Origin: Winslowiella toletana | Lineage (GTDB): Bacteria; Pseudomonadota; Gammaproteobacteria; Enterobacterales; Enterobacteriaceae | Length of the DNA: 64,000 nucleotides | Reading direction: 5' to 3' | Assembly (NCBI RefSeq): GCF_032164335.1 | Contig: NZ_CP134152.1 | Span: 2,852,001 to 2,916,000, forward strand | Shown: positions 1 to 9,705 of the stretch, in pieces | How the letters are laid out: each line of letters opens with the position of its first letter | Position numbering within the stretch: position 1 is the stretch's first letter | The notes under the pieces: model-generated | The model's input: the letters and a program-made list of their open reading frames with translations, nothing else | What the model was told of the DNA's origin: nothing | Databases searched by the model: none | Translations under genes and position numbers: made by a program

Positions 1-1067
1 GCGTTGTGGCAGATCATCTCATTAAATTGCAAACGCTGGCGCAAGAGAAAAATTGTATTATCGGTATTCGCCCGGTTGATGTGATGGCAACAGATTTGAT
101 TGAGAATGGGCACCCAACGAAAGGATTCCATATAAAAGGAAAAAGCGCAAACTGGGGCCCGCAAGCGGCTTTCATCTGTGCAAAGCAAGAGTTAAGTAAG
201 CTGGCCGATCAGTCAGAGGAAAAGCTGAGGAAATTTAATCAGCAAGTAGCGTGTTGTGTGGCCGAAGGTTACGCCCGGCGGATCCCATTAGAATTGACCC
301 TGGCGCGTCTCAATGTGCTTATCGAAAATAATGTTGTCGATAACGTAAAATATGATGCACGCCGTCATCCTGTTGAATTAGAAGCCAGCACGCCAAAAGG
401 TGTTGTACATAAATTTGAGTTAGCCCTCTCTGATAAAGAGCCAGGAATGTACCTGGTCAGTCATGAAGGTATGCCGGTTGAAGTGCTCGCCCCACCAGGA
501 GAAAATAAAAAACCACTGACAGCCGATTACGACATTTTTTTAATTGCCCCTTTAACCGAGGATTTCGGTGCACAGGATATGTTATCGCTACACGACGTCT
601 CACATGTCGTTTTCAAGACCAGAGTTGATAACTATCGAACTTCCCCTGCAGACCTTGCCGAACCCTTAAAGGCAGCTTATACCCATCCCGGTAAGTTTTA
701 TGAGCCAGAAGATAAACAGTTTGGTAATGCTTCTTCACGCATCCTCACTATGATCCCCGAAATTAATCAGCGGCTGGTCGGTAAAGGTGAAGCCGTAGTG
801 CACCATAGCACCGACACTGGCAATCCTGCGACGGATATGGAGGCAAACTTTCCTGCGGCCTTTACCCTGCCTGAACCACTGGATCAGTTCGATGAGATCT
901 GTGTGATAAGAAACGTAGATGAGTTAAAAACGCTGGTGCAGGTTGCAAAAAATGCGGGCTACTATGTGCCGTTAAATCCGCTTTGGAAAAAAGAGATTAC
1001 CGGTATTCGCTCTTCAGGCTTTAAAGATGCGCAAAACGTCGCCATCCATCACTGGAAACAGGTGTAA
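1..1067 (+). CDS. ExoY-like nucleotidyl cyclase toxin (5' end missing)
   Basis: This looks like the catalytic domain of the CyaA/ExoY/edema-factor cyclase family, which makes cyclic nucleotides inside eukaryotic cells after activation by a host protein (calmodulin for CyaA and edema factor, actin for ExoY). Numbering from the GTG at position 6, the fold motifs are GIRPV at 20-24, PTKG at 37-40 and KGKSANWGPQ at 44-53, placing the two catalytic lysines at 39 and 46. LTADYDIF at 171-178 supplies the metal-binding Asp174 and Asp176, and HHSTDTGN at 266-273 supplies the catalytic His and Asn. From memory these match Pseudomonas ExoY more closely than CyaA. The frame is open to base 1, so about 45 N-terminal residues, including any secretion signal, probably lie outside the window. 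Base composition is more AT-rich than the neighbours. The domain call is firm; delivery by a type III system is inferred. Confidence 0.9.
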   Translation, partial: VVADHLIKLQTLAQEKNCIIGIRPVDVMATDLIENGHPTKGFHIKGKSANWGPQAAFICAKQELSKLADQSEEKLRKFNQQVACCVAEGYARRIPLELTLARLNVLIENNVVDNVKYDARRHPVELEASTPKGVVHKFELALSDKEPGMYLVSHEGMPVEVLAPPGENKKPLTADYDIFLIAPLTEDFGAQDMLSLHDVSHVVFKTRVDNYRTSPADLAEPLKAAYTHPGKFYEPEDKQFGNASSRILTMIPEINQRLVGKGEAVVHHSTDTGNPATDMEANFPAAFTLPEPLDQFDEICVIRNVDELKTLVQVAKNAGYYVPLNPLWKKEITGIRSSGFKDAQNVAIHHWKQV

Positions 1068-1108
1068 GGTTTCCGGACGATCTATTGAGCGTCTTTGGTG
1101 CCAACAGC

Positions 1109-1141
1109 TTGCTTATCAATCTGCACAGGATTGATAAGCAA
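1109..1141. repeat. 13-bp perfect inverted repeat between convergent genes
   Basis: TTGCTTATCAATC (1109-1121) and its exact complement (1129-1141) are separated by 7 bases. It lies between the stop codon of the cyclase gene and the end of lpxM. Neither side has a clear T-run, so it may be an atypical bidirectional terminator or a scar of the event that brought in the cyclase gene. Confidence 0.55.
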
Positions 1142-1189
1142 ACCGACCTTCCGACACCCGGCATCAGCCGCAAACAACTCCCCGCTGGC

Positions 1190-2164
1190 TTATTTCTTCG
1201 GGAAAAGCTCGTCGCGTTGATACGGCTCCTGCTCACCCTCTTTACGGGTTTTTAGCAGTTTAAGAATCCAGGTGTACTGCTCCGGATTTGGTCGGACAAA
1301 GATTTCGACCTCTTCATTCATCCGACGCGCCAGCGTTTTATCATCCGCCTCAAGCAAATCATCCATTGGCGGACGGATATGCACATGCAGCTTATGCGTT
1401 TTGCTGTCATAAACCGGGAACAGCGGCACGACTTTCGCCCGGCACACTTTCATCAGACGGCCTATCGCCGGCAGCGTTGCCTTATAGGTGGCAAAGAAAT
1501 CGACAAATTCACTGTGTTCCGCGCCGTGATCCTGATCGGGCAAGTAGTAGCCCCAGTAGCCCTGACGCACTGAACTGATAAACGGCTTGATGCCGTCATT
1601 ACGGGCATGCATCCGGCCACCAAAGCGGCGGCGTACTGCATTCCACATATAATCAACCAGCTCATTGCGCTGGTTGTGGAACATCGCGGCCATTTTCTGG
1701 CCTTCTGACGCCATCAACATCGCCGGAATATCGACCGCCCAGCCATGTGGCACGAGGAAAATTACGTTCTGCTGTTCAGCACGCAAGCCCTCAATAATCT
1801 CTTTGCCGTGCCACTCAACGCGGTCACGCACATGTTCTGGCTTGCGCAGCGCCAGCTCGGCCATCATTACCATCGACTGCGGCGCCACCGCAAACATCTG
1901 GTCAATAATCGCTTCACGCTGCTGTTCTGGCAGCTCTGGCAGGCAGTAAAACAGATTGATTTGCGCACGACGGCGCGCACTGCGGGCAAACTTACCGGCG
2001 GTGCGCCCCAGCCCACCTAAAATAGGGTCACGGACGCGCGCAGGCAGCATCGCCATACCGGCACAAGCACCTATTGCCAGCCAGACACCCCAGTATTTCG
2101 GTTTAAGGAAAGCCTTTTGAAAGACGGGAATAAATTCAACACTACTTTTTTTTCTGTTTTCCAT
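1190..2164 (-). CDS. lpxM: lipid A biosynthesis myristoyltransferase LpxM
   Basis: This inner-membrane acyltransferase adds the last secondary acyl chain (myristate in E. coli) to Kdo2-lipid A. The 324-residue protein has an N-terminal membrane anchor (about residues 25-45) and the HX4D/E acyltransferase motif in VPHGWAVD near residue 138. Length agrees with E. coli LpxM (323). It is followed upstream on the same strand by mepM, as in E. coli. In E. coli the other flank is pykA; here it is the convergent ExoY-like gene. A terminator lies between it and mepM, so it probably has its own promoter. Confidence 0.95.
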   Translation of the reverse strand: MENRKKSSVEFIPVFQKAFLKPKYWGVWLAIGACAGMAMLPARVRDPILGGLGRTAGKFARSARRRAQINLFYCLPELPEQQREAIIDQMFAVAPQSMVMMAELALRKPEHVRDRVEWHGKEIIEGLRAEQQNVIFLVPHGWAVDIPAMLMASEGQKMAAMFHNQRNELVDYMWNAVRRRFGGRMHARNDGIKPFISSVRQGYWGYYLPDQDHGAEHSEFVDFFATYKATLPAIGRLMKVCRAKVVPLFPVYDSKTHKLHVHIRPPMDDLLEADDKTLARRMNEEVEIFVRPNPEQYTWILKLLKTRKEGEQEPYQRDELFPKK

Positions 2165-2239
2165 GCACTCGCCTCAAACAATAACCGGCTAATGATAGTG
2201 CTGACAGGCAAATTTGCAATCATTCCCGAACACAGACGA

Positions 2240-2272
2240 AAAAAAACCGACAGCCCGCGCCGTCGGTTTTTT
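2240..2272 (-). terminator. rho-independent terminator after mepM
   Basis: The hairpin CCGAC...GTCGG is flanked by A6 and T6 tracts, just beyond the mepM stop codon. On the minus strand the stem is followed by a T-run. The symmetry would allow termination in both directions. Confidence 0.8.
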
Positions 2273-2286
2273 ACTGCATGCCGGAC

Positions 2287-3609
2287 TTAGTTCAGTCTCA
2301 GCTGCGGAACCACCTCTTTGACCTGCGCCAGATAATCTCTGCGATCCTTACCTGTCAGTCCTTCAGAGCGCGGCAGTTTTGCCGTCAGTGGGTTAACGGC
2401 CTGGTTATTAATCCAGATTTCATAATGCAGGTGCGGACCGGTTGAACGCCCCGTGTTGCCGGACAGCGCAATACGATCGCCACGCTTCACCTTGTCGCCT
2501 GGCTTGACCAGCAGTTTTTTCAGGTGCATATAGCGCGTCATATACTGACGACCGTGGCGGATTGCCACATAGTTACCGGCTCCACCGCTGCGCTTCGCCA
2601 CCACCACTTCACCATCACCCACCGCCAGCACTGGCGTGCCGACCGGAAGGGCAAAATCGACGCCCTTATGCGGCGCAATACGGCCGGTCACCGGGTTAAG
2701 GCGACGTGGATTAAAGTTTGAGGAGACGCGATACTGCTTAACGGTTGGGAAACGCATAAAGCCACGCGCCAGGCCAGAACCGCTGCGATCGTAGAATTTG
2801 CCGTCTTCGGCACGAATCGCGTAGTAGTCTTTGCCGCCGGTATTCAATCGAACGCCTAACAGATGGCTCTGTTCACTTTTGCCATCCATCATTTCGCGTG
2901 ACATTAATACCGAGAATTTGTCACCGCTGCGCAGTTTGCGGAAATCCATTTGCCACTGCATTGCCTTGATCACCGCACTGGCTTCGCCGCTGCTCAGCCC
3001 GGCTTTACGCGCGCTGCTGACAAAGCTGCCGTTCACCGTGCCGCTGAGCACGCTGTTTTTCCATTCGCCCTGCTGCATTTCGCTGGTGGCTTTAAAACCA
3101 TTGCCGGAGCGATCATAGGTACGGGTTTCACGGCGCGACATTTCCCAGGTCATACGCTGTAGCTGACCATCGTCAGTCAGAGTCCAGGAAATTTGCTGGC
3201 CGATTTTCAGATTACGCAGGTCTTTATCCGCTTTAGCCAGCTGGTTGATATCAGACATATCAATACCGTACTGATTAAGGATACTGCTCAGGGTGTCGCC
3301 TGTAGAGACGGTATAATCGTGAGTGCCCGACTCATTCTGAACATCTTCATCGATTTCGTCTTTGGGAATATCTTCTTCCGGGGCCGGAGTCGGCTGATCG
3401 ATCGGTTCACTGGCTTCCGGCAGCAAGGTACGCAGCTCGCTTTTTTCCAGTTCAATATGCTTAACGATCGGGTTTTCGCCGGGATGATAAACGTAAGGCC
3501 GCCAGACAGCGACGGCCAGTGTAACGACAGTAAGCGACCCCAGCATGATGCGGTGGGGACGTGGTAAGTTGTTGAACGCCATGGCGACAGAGCGGGCTAT
3601 CTGCTGCAC
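2287..3609 (-). CDS. mepM: murein DD-endopeptidase MepM
   Basis: MepM cuts D-Ala-meso-DAP cross-links in peptidoglycan so that new strands can be inserted during growth. The 440 residues (same length as E. coli MepM) comprise an N-terminal membrane anchor (about 20-40), an acidic proline-rich linker, a LysM-like domain near 97-145 (YTVSTGDTLSSIL) and a C-terminal M23 peptidase domain. The zinc ligands are visible in HKGVDF and PHLHYEIW. It lies 14 bases downstream of znuA on the same strand, so some read-through transcription from the znuA promoter is possible. Confidence 0.96.
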   Translation of the reverse strand: MQQIARSVAMAFNNLPRPHRIMLGSLTVVTLAVAVWRPYVYHPGENPIVKHIELEKSELRTLLPEASEPIDQPTPAPEEDIPKDEIDEDVQNESGTHDYTVSTGDTLSSILNQYGIDMSDINQLAKADKDLRNLKIGQQISWTLTDDGQLQRMTWEMSRRETRTYDRSGNGFKATSEMQQGEWKNSVLSGTVNGSFVSSARKAGLSSGEASAVIKAMQWQMDFRKLRSGDKFSVLMSREMMDGKSEQSHLLGVRLNTGGKDYYAIRAEDGKFYDRSGSGLARGFMRFPTVKQYRVSSNFNPRRLNPVTGRIAPHKGVDFALPVGTPVLAVGDGEVVVAKRSGGAGNYVAIRHGRQYMTRYMHLKKLLVKPGDKVKRGDRIALSGNTGRSTGPHLHYEIWINNQAVNPLTAKLPRSEGLTGKDRRDYLAQVKEVVPQLRLN

Positions 3610-3623
3610 TATTTACTATTCCT

Positions 3624-4571
3624 CTATGCTCCTTTCAGGCAGCTCACATACTGGCTCGACAGCTGTGAGAGGAATTTCACATAGCTGTCTTTAGTTAAGC
3701 TGATACCCATCCCCAACGGATCCAAGGTGCCTTTTCGCACAGAAGTTCCGCGGGCGACGGCATCGATGACGGCCGGCCTGAATTGTGGTTCAGCGAAAAC
3801 GCAAACGGCTTTCTGCTCAACCAACTGTGTTCGTATTTGATGTAATCGCTGGGCACCAGGCTGGATCTCAGGATTCACGGTAAAATGCCCTAAAGGCGAC
3901 AGCCCGTAGTGTTTTTCAAAGTAGCTGTAAGCATCATGAAAAACGAAATATCCCTTCCCCTTCACTGGCGCAAGCTCGGAACTAATCTGCTGGTCAAATT
4001 TCGCCAGGCTAACCTCAAAGTTCTGTAGGTTGGCGTCTAGTTTGTCCTTGCTTTGCGGCATAAGTTCCAATAATTTTTGGTGGATTGCAACCGCAGATTG
4101 CCTTGCTATTTCTGGGGATAACCAGAGGTGCATATTATATTCACCGTGATGATGGTGATCGTGCCCCTCTTCATCATGGTCTGCATGGCCATCTTCATGA
4201 TGTTCATCGTCTTCAGCACCGCGAATCAGCAGCGGTTTAACCCCGGTTAAAGCAGCCAGCTCGAGGTTCTTTTTCGCCGGTAAACCGCTGGCGGATTTGG
4301 TTAAAAAAGCTTCCATTTCAGGGCCGACCCACACCACAAGATCCGCGCTCTGCAAGCGTTTGACGTCGGATGGACGCAGTGCGTAGTCATGCTCTGATGC
4401 ACCATCAGGCAGCAGCACTTCGACCGGCGTAACACCGTCGGCAATCGCCGCTGCGATAAAACCGAGTGGCTTAATCGAGGCCACTACCGCAGCCGAGGCA
4501 GGCATAGCAAGCGAAGCGGTAAAACCCAGGGTCAACAGGGCAGTCATAAAGCGGTTTTTATTGTGTAACAT
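3624..4571 (-). CDS. znuA: zinc ABC transporter, periplasmic binding protein ZnuA
   Basis: This periplasmic protein captures Zn2+ and passes it to the ZnuBC transporter. The 315 residues start with a Sec signal peptide (cleavage after ASA, about residue 27). An acidic, histidine-rich loop at about 140-165 (including [11 protein letters not shown]) is typical of ZnuA and is thought to collect zinc. Conserved ligand regions include SEHDY and [11 protein letters not shown]. It is divergent from znuCB with a Zur-type operator in the shared promoter region, so repression by Zur when zinc is plentiful is expected. Confidence 0.96.
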   Translation of the reverse strand: MLHNKNRFMTALLTLGFTASLAMPASAAVVASIKPLGFIAAAIADGVTPVEVLLPDGASEHDYALRPSDVKRLQSADLVVWVGPEMEAFLTKSASGLPAKKNLELAALTGVKPLLIRGAEDDEHHEDGHADHDEEGHDHHHHGEYNMHLWLSPEIARQSAVAIHQKLLELMPQSKDKLDANLQNFEVSLAKFDQQISSELAPVKGKGYFVFHDAYSYFEKHYGLSPLGHFTVNPEIQPGAQRLHQIRTQLVEQKAVCVFAEPQFRPAVIDAVARGTSVRKGTLDPLGMGISLTKDSYVKFLSQLSSQYVSCLKGA

Positions 4572-4602
4572 AATGCGTCAATCCATCGTGGTTAGCGGAA
4601 GT

Positions 4603-4623
4603 AGTGTGATATTATAACATTCG
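4603..4623. promoter_or_regulatory. Zur box between znuA and znuCB
   Basis: Read on the minus strand, this contains TGTTATAATATCACACT, very close to the E. coli znuA/znuC Zur operator (GAAATGTTATAATATCACACTTC, from memory). It lies in the 78-base divergent interval, where one dimeric site can control both transcripts. Confidence 0.85.
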
Positions 4624-4649
4624 ATATCTTCTGCAACCTGTAATCGATA

Positions 4650-5405
4650 ATGTCCTCACTTGTAACGCTGGAAAACATCTCGGTGACCTTTGGTCAACGT
4701 CGCGTGCTGTCTGATGTTTCACTTAAGCTGGAACCCGGACGCATTCTGACGCTGCTTGGCCCAAACGGTGCCGGAAAATCTACGCTGGTACGCGTAGTGC
4801 TGGGGCTTATTGCCCCTGGTTCAGGCAAACTGGACAGACCCAACGGTTTGCGCATTGGCTATGTGCCGCAAAAACTGCACCTCGACTCCACGCTGCCTCT
4901 GACGGTTGATCGCTTTATGCGGCTGCGTCCGACGGTCAAAAAAGCCGATATTCTGCCAGCCCTGAAGCGGGTACAGGCCGGGCATTTACTTGAATACCCA
5001 CTGCAAAAACTCTCCGGCGGTGAAACTCAGCGCGTACTGCTGGCGCGGGCGCTACTGAATAATCCGCAATTATTGGTGCTGGACGAACCTACCCAGGGTG
5101 TTGACGTTAACGGCCAGGTCGCGCTGTATGATCTGATCGATCAGCTGCGCCGCGAGCTTAACTGCGGCGTGCTGATGGTTTCACACGATCTGCATCTGGT
5201 GATGGCGAAAACCGATGAGGTACTGTGCCTGAATCACCATATCTGCTGTTCCGGCACGCCGGAAGTGGTGTCGCAGCATCCGGAGTTTATTTCGATGTTT
5301 GGCCCGCGCGGAGCCGAGCAGCTGGCTATTTATCGCCATCACCATAATCATCGTCACGATCTTCAGGGACGCATTATTCTGCGTAAAGGACAGGGCCCGT
5401 CATGA
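4650..5405 (+). CDS. znuC: zinc ABC transporter ATP-binding protein ZnuC
   Basis: Cytoplasmic ATPase powering zinc import through ZnuB. The 251 residues carry Walker A (GPNGAGKST, about 38-46), the signature LSGGETQR, Walker B (LLVLDEP) and the switch histidine in MVSHDLH. The C-terminus is rich in histidine ([11 protein letters not shown]), a feature of ZnuC. It overlaps znuB by four bases (ATGA), suggesting translational coupling. The chosen ATG has only a weak ribosome-binding site, as is common for this gene next to the Zur box. Confidence 0.96.
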   Translation: MSSLVTLENISVTFGQRRVLSDVSLKLEPGRILTLLGPNGAGKSTLVRVVLGLIAPGSGKLDRPNGLRIGYVPQKLHLDSTLPLTVDRFMRLRPTVKKADILPALKRVQAGHLLEYPLQKLSGGETQRVLLARALLNNPQLLVLDEPTQGVDVNGQVALYDLIDQLRRELNCGVLMVSHDLHLVMAKTDEVLCLNHHICCSGTPEVVSQHPEFISMFGPRGAEQLAIYRHHHNHRHDLQGRIILRKGQGPS

Positions 5406-6187
5406 TTGAACTGTTACTGCCTGGCTGGCTGGGCGGCATCATGCTGGCACTGGCTGCTGGCCCGCTTGGCTCATTCGTTGTCTGGCGTCGGATGTCTTAT
5501 TTTGGCGATACGCTGGCACACGCTTCCCTGCTGGGGGTGGCCTTTGGCCTGCTGCTGAATATCAATCCTTTTTATGCCGTTATTGCCGTCACCCTGCTGC
5601 TGTCGCTCGGGCTGGTATGGCTGGAGCGTCGTCCGCATCTGGCGATCGACACCCTGCTGGGGATCATGGCGCACAGCGCGCTGTCGCTGGGTCTGGTGGT
5701 CGTCAGCCTGATGTCTAATGTGCGGGTTGATCTAATGGCTTACCTGTTTGGCGATCTGCTGTCAGTTACGCCGGTCGATCTGATCGCCATTGCTGCCGGG
5801 GTGGCGTTGGTGCTGGCGATTCTTGCCTGGCAGTGGCGCGCGCTGCTGTCGATCACCATCAGTCCGGAAATGGCGCAGGTAGACGGTGTGAATATTCAGC
5901 GCACCAAACTGCTGCTGATGTTGGTAACCGCACTGACCATTGGCGTCTCAATGAAGTTCGTTGGTGCGCTGATCATCACCTCGCTGCTGATTATTCCGGC
6001 GGCAACCGCGCGTCGTTTTGCCCGCTCGCCCGAACAGATGGCGGCCGTAGCCGTGGCAATTGGCGTTATGGCGGTAACCGGTGGCCTGACCTTCTCGGCG
6101 TTTTATGACACGCCAGCCGGTCCGTCAGTAGTGCTGTGTGCAGCAGCAATGTTTGTGCTGAGTATGGTGAAGAAGCCGGCCGTGTAG
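5402..6187 (+). CDS. znuB: zinc ABC transporter permease ZnuB
   Basis: Integral membrane channel of the high-affinity zinc importer. The 261 residues form a series of hydrophobic segments typical of the ABC-3 permease family, with [17 protein letters not shown] near residues 28-45, a family hallmark. It is co-transcribed with znuC and convergent with ruvB. Confidence 0.96.
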   Translation: MIELLLPGWLGGIMLALAAGPLGSFVVWRRMSYFGDTLAHASLLGVAFGLLLNINPFYAVIAVTLLLSLGLVWLERRPHLAIDTLLGIMAHSALSLGLVVVSLMSNVRVDLMAYLFGDLLSVTPVDLIAIAAGVALVLAILAWQWRALLSITISPEMAQVDGVNIQRTKLLLMLVTALTIGVSMKFVGALIITSLLIIPAATARRFARSPEQMAAVAVAIGVMAVTGGLTFSAFYDTPAGPSVVLCAAAMFVLSMVKKPAV

Positions 6188-6201
6188 TCGGCGTTTATCT
6201 G

Positions 6202-6228
6202 CGGGCGGCTGAACATTCTCGCCGCCCG
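6202..6228. terminator. possible bidirectional terminator, znuB/ruvB
   Basis: An 8-bp GC-rich stem (CGGGCGGC/GCCGCCCG) lies between the convergent ends of znuB and ruvB. On the plus strand it is followed by TAAAATTATT, a weak U-tract. Confidence 0.45.
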
Positions 6229-6233
6229 TAAAA

Positions 6234-7235
6234 TTATTCGCGGGTAATACCAAAGTGTTTATAAGCATGCTGGGTGGCAATACGACCACGCGGAGTGCGT
6301 TGAATAAAGCCCTGTTGAATTAGATAGGGTTCCAGCACGTCCTCAATGGTTTCACGCTCTTCACCAATTGCCGCCGCCAGGTTATCCAGCCCTACCGGGC
6401 CGCCGGTGAATTTATCAATGATCGCCAGCAGTAATTTCCGGTCCATATAGTCGAACCCTTCGGTATCGACATTCAGCATATCCAGCGCTTTAGCGGCTAC
6501 GTCACCACTTAACTCGCCATTGGCACGCACTTCTGAGAAGTCGCGTACGCGACGCAACAGGCGGTTGGCGATACGCGGCGTTCCACGCGCACGCCGGGCA
6601 ATTTCCAGTGCTCCCTCAGCGCTGAGATCCAGCCCAAGACAGGCGGCGCTGCGTCCGACGATATGCTGTAAATCCTCAACCCGGTAAAACTCCAGGCGCT
6701 GCACTATGCCGAAGCGGTCGCGCAGTGGTGACGTCAGTGAACCGGCGCGGGTAGTCGCACCAATCAGGGTAAAGGGAGGGAGATCGAGTTTAATTGAGCG
6801 GGCCGCCGGGCCTTCGCCGATCATAATATCCAGCTGATAATCTTCCATCGCCGGATAAAGCACCTCTTCAACCACCGGCGATAACCGGTGAATTTCATCG
6901 ATAAACAGCACGTCGTGGGGTTCGAGGTTGGTCAGCATTGCCGCCAGATCCCCGGCTTTTTCCAATACCGGACCGGAGGTGGTACGCAGATTCACCCCCA
7001 TCTCATTAGCGACAATATTCGCCAGCGTGGTTTTTCCCAGCCCTGGCGGGCCAAAAATCAGCAGGTGATCCAGCGCATCACCACGCATTTTCGCCGCTTT
7101 AATAAAGATCTCCATCTGCTCGCGCACCTGCGGCTGACCAACATACTCTGCCAGCAGCTTAGGACGGATGGCGCGGTCAATCACCTCTTCTTCGGTGATA
7201 GCGCCCGGCGATACCAGACGATCGGCTTCAATCAT
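6234..7235 (-). CDS. ruvB: Holliday junction branch migration ATPase RuvB
   Basis: Hexameric AAA+ motor that, with RuvA, drives branch migration at Holliday junctions. The 333 residues contain Walker A (GPPGLGKTT, about 62-70), Walker B (LFIDEIHRL), sensor 1 (GATTRAG) and the C-terminal winged helix ([18 protein letters not shown] region). It lies 8 bases downstream of ruvA. In E. coli the ruvAB operon is LexA-controlled; no clear LexA box was identified here. Confidence 0.97.
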   Translation of the reverse strand: MIEADRLVSPGAITEEEVIDRAIRPKLLAEYVGQPQVREQMEIFIKAAKMRGDALDHLLIFGPPGLGKTTLANIVANEMGVNLRTTSGPVLEKAGDLAAMLTNLEPHDVLFIDEIHRLSPVVEEVLYPAMEDYQLDIMIGEGPAARSIKLDLPPFTLIGATTRAGSLTSPLRDRFGIVQRLEFYRVEDLQHIVGRSAACLGLDLSAEGALEIARRARGTPRIANRLLRRVRDFSEVRANGELSGDVAAKALDMLNVDTEGFDYMDRKLLLAIIDKFTGGPVGLDNLAAAIGEERETIEDVLEPYLIQQGFIQRTPRGRIATQHAYKHFGITRE

Positions 7236-7243
7236 GCTTTACC

Positions 7244-7858
7244 TCAAATAGCTGCGCGCAGGGCTTCACGGATCAGCGTTTCACAGTCGGCACCAGCACG
7301 GCCTACTTTACTGATCATTTTGCTGGCTTCCTGCGGTTTGTAGCCAAGGGCGACCAGTGCGGAGACCGCCTCACCCTCTGCATCATTAGCGGCAGGTGCC
7401 GGGCTTTCACTGGTCAGCGCGAAGGTCGAATCCGCAGAGAACAGATCGCCATGCATACCTTTAAAGCGATCCTTCATTTCCACCACCAGGCGTTCGGCGG
7501 TTTTCTTGCCGACACCCGGCAGCTTCACCAGCGCGGCAATCTCTTCGCGTTCGACAGCGGTCACAAACTGCTGCGCCGACATACCAGACAGGATTGCCAG
7601 CGCCAGTTTTGGCCCGACGCCGTTAACTTTGATCAGCTCGCGAAACAGCGCTCGCTCTTGCTTGCTGTTAAAACCAAACAGCAGCTGCGCATCTTCACGC
7701 ACCACAAAGTGGGTGAAGATAATCGCTTCGTGGTTCAGTTCAGGAAGCTCATAAAAACAGGTCATCGGCATATGCACTTCATAACCCACGCCGCTGGCTT
7801 CAATTAATACCTGCGGCGGCTGTTTCTCAAGAATAATGCCTCTCAGACGACCTATCAC
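7244..7858 (-). CDS. ruvA: Holliday junction binding protein RuvA
   Basis: RuvA forms a tetramer on the four-way junction and loads RuvB. The 204 residues show the N-terminal OB fold, two helix-hairpin-helix motifs ([13 protein letters not shown] and [15 protein letters not shown]) and the C-terminal RuvB-binding domain. The start codon is GTG, as in E. coli, preceded by AAGGAAGC. It is the first gene of a ruvAB unit. Confidence 0.97.
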   Translation of the reverse strand: MIGRLRGIILEKQPPQVLIEASGVGYEVHMPMTCFYELPELNHEAIIFTHFVVREDAQLLFGFNSKQERALFRELIKVNGVGPKLALAILSGMSAQQFVTAVEREEIAALVKLPGVGKKTAERLVVEMKDRFKGMHGDLFSADSTFALTSESPAPAANDAEGEAVSALVALGYKPQEASKMISKVGRAGADCETLIREALRAAI

Positions 7859-7903
7859 GTTTGCTTCCTTTGGATAATGAGGGAATATGGCTGTTTATAA
7901 CAT

Positions 7904-7931
7904 AAAAAAGGCTGGATGAATATCCAGCCTG
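7904..7931 (-). terminator. terminator after ruvC
   Basis: GGCTGGAT-gaat-ATCCAGCC forms an 8-bp stem. On the minus strand it is followed by TTTTTT. It begins right at the ruvC stop codon and separates ruvC from ruvAB. Confidence 0.85.
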
Positions 7932-8456
7932 TCAGGGACGCAGACGCCCGCGTGTCAGCTGCAATCGAGTTTCACTCAGCCTGCTGGCGTTCTGACTGAC
8001 GTGACAGTGGGTGATAGCAATTGCCAGTGCATCGGCGGCATCGGACTGTGGATTAGCCGCCAGTTTAAGTAAGGTGCGCACCATATGCTGCACCTGACTT
8101 TTCTCGGCGCTGCCGATACCGACCACCGTTTGTTTCACCTGACGCGCGGCATATTCAAACACCGGTAAATCCTGGTTTACCGCCGCGACTATCGCGGCTC
8201 CGCGTGCCTGTCCCAGCTTCAGGGCTGAATCCGCATTTTTCGCCATAAATACCTGCTCAATGGCGAAATACTCCGGCTGAAACTGCGTAATAATTTCGCT
8301 GACGCCCGCGTAAATCAGCTTCAGGCGCGACGGCAGATCGGTAACGTTAGTACGAATACAGCCGCTACCGAGATAAGTCAGCTGCCGCCCCACCTGTCGA
8401 ATCACACCGTATCCGGTCACGCGTGAGCCAGGGTCAATACCCAGAATAATTGCCAT
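7932..8456 (-). CDS. ruvC: crossover junction endodeoxyribonuclease RuvC
   Basis: RuvC is the resolvase that nicks Holliday junctions symmetrically. The 174-residue form starts at the ATG at 8456, which is preceded by a good ribosome-binding site (GGAGG, 6 bases away) and gives the family N-terminus [12 protein letters not shown] longer open frame exists upstream but would overlap yebC and lacks support. The catalytic acids are visible in GIDPGSR, FAIEQVF and [10 protein letters not shown]. It follows yebC with a 43-base gap. Confidence 0.96.
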   Translation of the reverse strand: MAIILGIDPGSRVTGYGVIRQVGRQLTYLGSGCIRTNVTDLPSRLKLIYAGVSEIITQFQPEYFAIEQVFMAKNADSALKLGQARGAAIVAAVNQDLPVFEYAARQVKQTVVGIGSAEKSQVQHMVRTLLKLAANPQSDAADALAIAITHCHVSQNASRLSETRLQLTRGRLRP

Positions 8457-8499
8457 CACGCGCCTCCGGTGGTGTGCAGTAACATGCCAGTCAACGCCA

Positions 8500-9243
8500 T
8501 TACAGCGTAGCCGCCACCTCATCAGAAATTTCACCGTTATGGTAAACTTCCTGCACGTCGTCGCAGTCTTCCAGCATATCAATCAGGCGCAGCAGTTTCG
8601 GCGCGGTCTCTTCATCCATATCGGCCTTGGTCGAAGGGATCATGGAGACTTCAGCAGAATCTGCCGTCAGACCGGCGGCTTCCAGCGCATCTTTCACCGC
8701 GCCCAGCGATTCCCAGGCGGTGAAGACGTCAATTGCGCCGTCATCGTAAGTCACTACGTCGTCAGCACCGGCTTCCAGCGCAGCGTCCATCACGGTATCT
8801 TCATCCAGGCCAGGTGCGAAGGTGATCACCCCTTTTTTAGTGAACAGATACGCCACGGAACCGTCGGTTCCGAGGTTGCCGCCAGTTTTGGTGAAGGCGT
8901 GACGCACTTCAGATACGGTACGATTACGATTATCACTCAGACATTCAACCATCACGGCAGTGCCGCCAGGGCCGTAGCCTTCGTAGATGATAGTTTCCAT
9001 GTTGCTGTCATCATCACCACCGACACCACGCGCTACCGCACGGTTCATGGTATCGCGCGTCATGTTGTTAGACAGCGCTTTATCCATTGCCGCACGCAAA
9101 CGTGGGTTGGAGTCCGGATCGCCACCGCCAAGCTTAGCGGCAGTCACCAGCTCACGGATGATCTTGGTGAAGATTTTACCGCGTTTGGCATCCTGTGCCG
9201 CTTTGCGATGTTTAGTGTTCGCCCATTTACTATGGCCTGCCAT
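8500..9243 (-). CDS. yebC: YebC/TACO1-family regulatory protein
   Basis: 247 residues with the invariant start [21 protein letters not shown], the acidic middle domain and [12 protein letters not shown]. YebC-family proteins have been described as DNA-binding regulators and, more recently, as ribosome-associated factors that help translate proline stretches. It sits in the usual nudB-yebC-ruvC order, 27 bases after nudB on the same strand. Confidence 0.95.
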   Translation of the reverse strand: MAGHSKWANTKHRKAAQDAKRGKIFTKIIRELVTAAKLGGGDPDSNPRLRAAMDKALSNNMTRDTMNRAVARGVGGDDDSNMETIIYEGYGPGGTAVMVECLSDNRNRTVSEVRHAFTKTGGNLGTDGSVAYLFTKKGVITFAPGLDEDTVMDAALEAGADDVVTYDDGAIDVFTAWESLGAVKDALEAAGLTADSAEVSMIPSTKADMDEETAPKLLRLIDMLEDCDDVQEVYHNGEISDEVAATL

Positions 9244-9269
9244 TTTTCGCTTTCTCCTCGAAACAAAAC

Positions 9270-9704
9270 TTAAATCACAAATTCTTCTATCGCCTGGCGA
9301 TTACTCCAGGACTTGGTCAGCAGCGCGGCGTCGCAGGCTTCGAGCCACTGAAAAGCCAGATGCTCGCTAATCGCCACTTCCCGTTCCGTCGGCAGCGCCA
9401 GCGTGAACCAGTGCTCGCGGCAGTGGGTCACATCCGGCGCATAGCGATGGCGAAAGTGCGGAAAGATTTCGAATTCTATCTGACGCTGGCAGTCAACCAA
9501 TGTGAGCTGTTCAGCGTTGATATCAATTGCCACTTCTTCCTGCACTTCGCGCAGCGCGGTTTGCACCGGCATTTCATCCTGTTCAAGGCTGCCGGTAACC
9601 GATTGCCAGAACGCCGCATCGTCACGCCGCTGTAGCATCAGCACCCGCCGGGTGTCGCGGGCGAAGATCACCACCAACACCGAGACGGGCTGCTTATATG
9701 CCAT
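9270..9704 (-). CDS. nudB: dihydroneopterin triphosphate pyrophosphatase NudB
   Basis: Nudix hydrolase that removes pyrophosphate from dihydroneopterin triphosphate, an early step in folate synthesis. The Nudix box is visible at about 38-60 (GSLEQDE ... REVQEEVAI). The 144 residues are slightly shorter than E. coli NudB (150). The stop codon of aspS and the start here are separated by a single base, so the two genes are almost certainly co-transcribed. Confidence 0.93.
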   Translation of the reverse strand: MAYKQPVSVLVVIFARDTRRVLMLQRRDDAAFWQSVTGSLEQDEMPVQTALREVQEEVAIDINAEQLTLVDCQRQIEFEIFPHFRHRYAPDVTHCREHWFTLALPTEREVAISEHLAFQWLEACDAALLTKSWSNRQAIEEFVI

Positions 9705-9705
9705 A

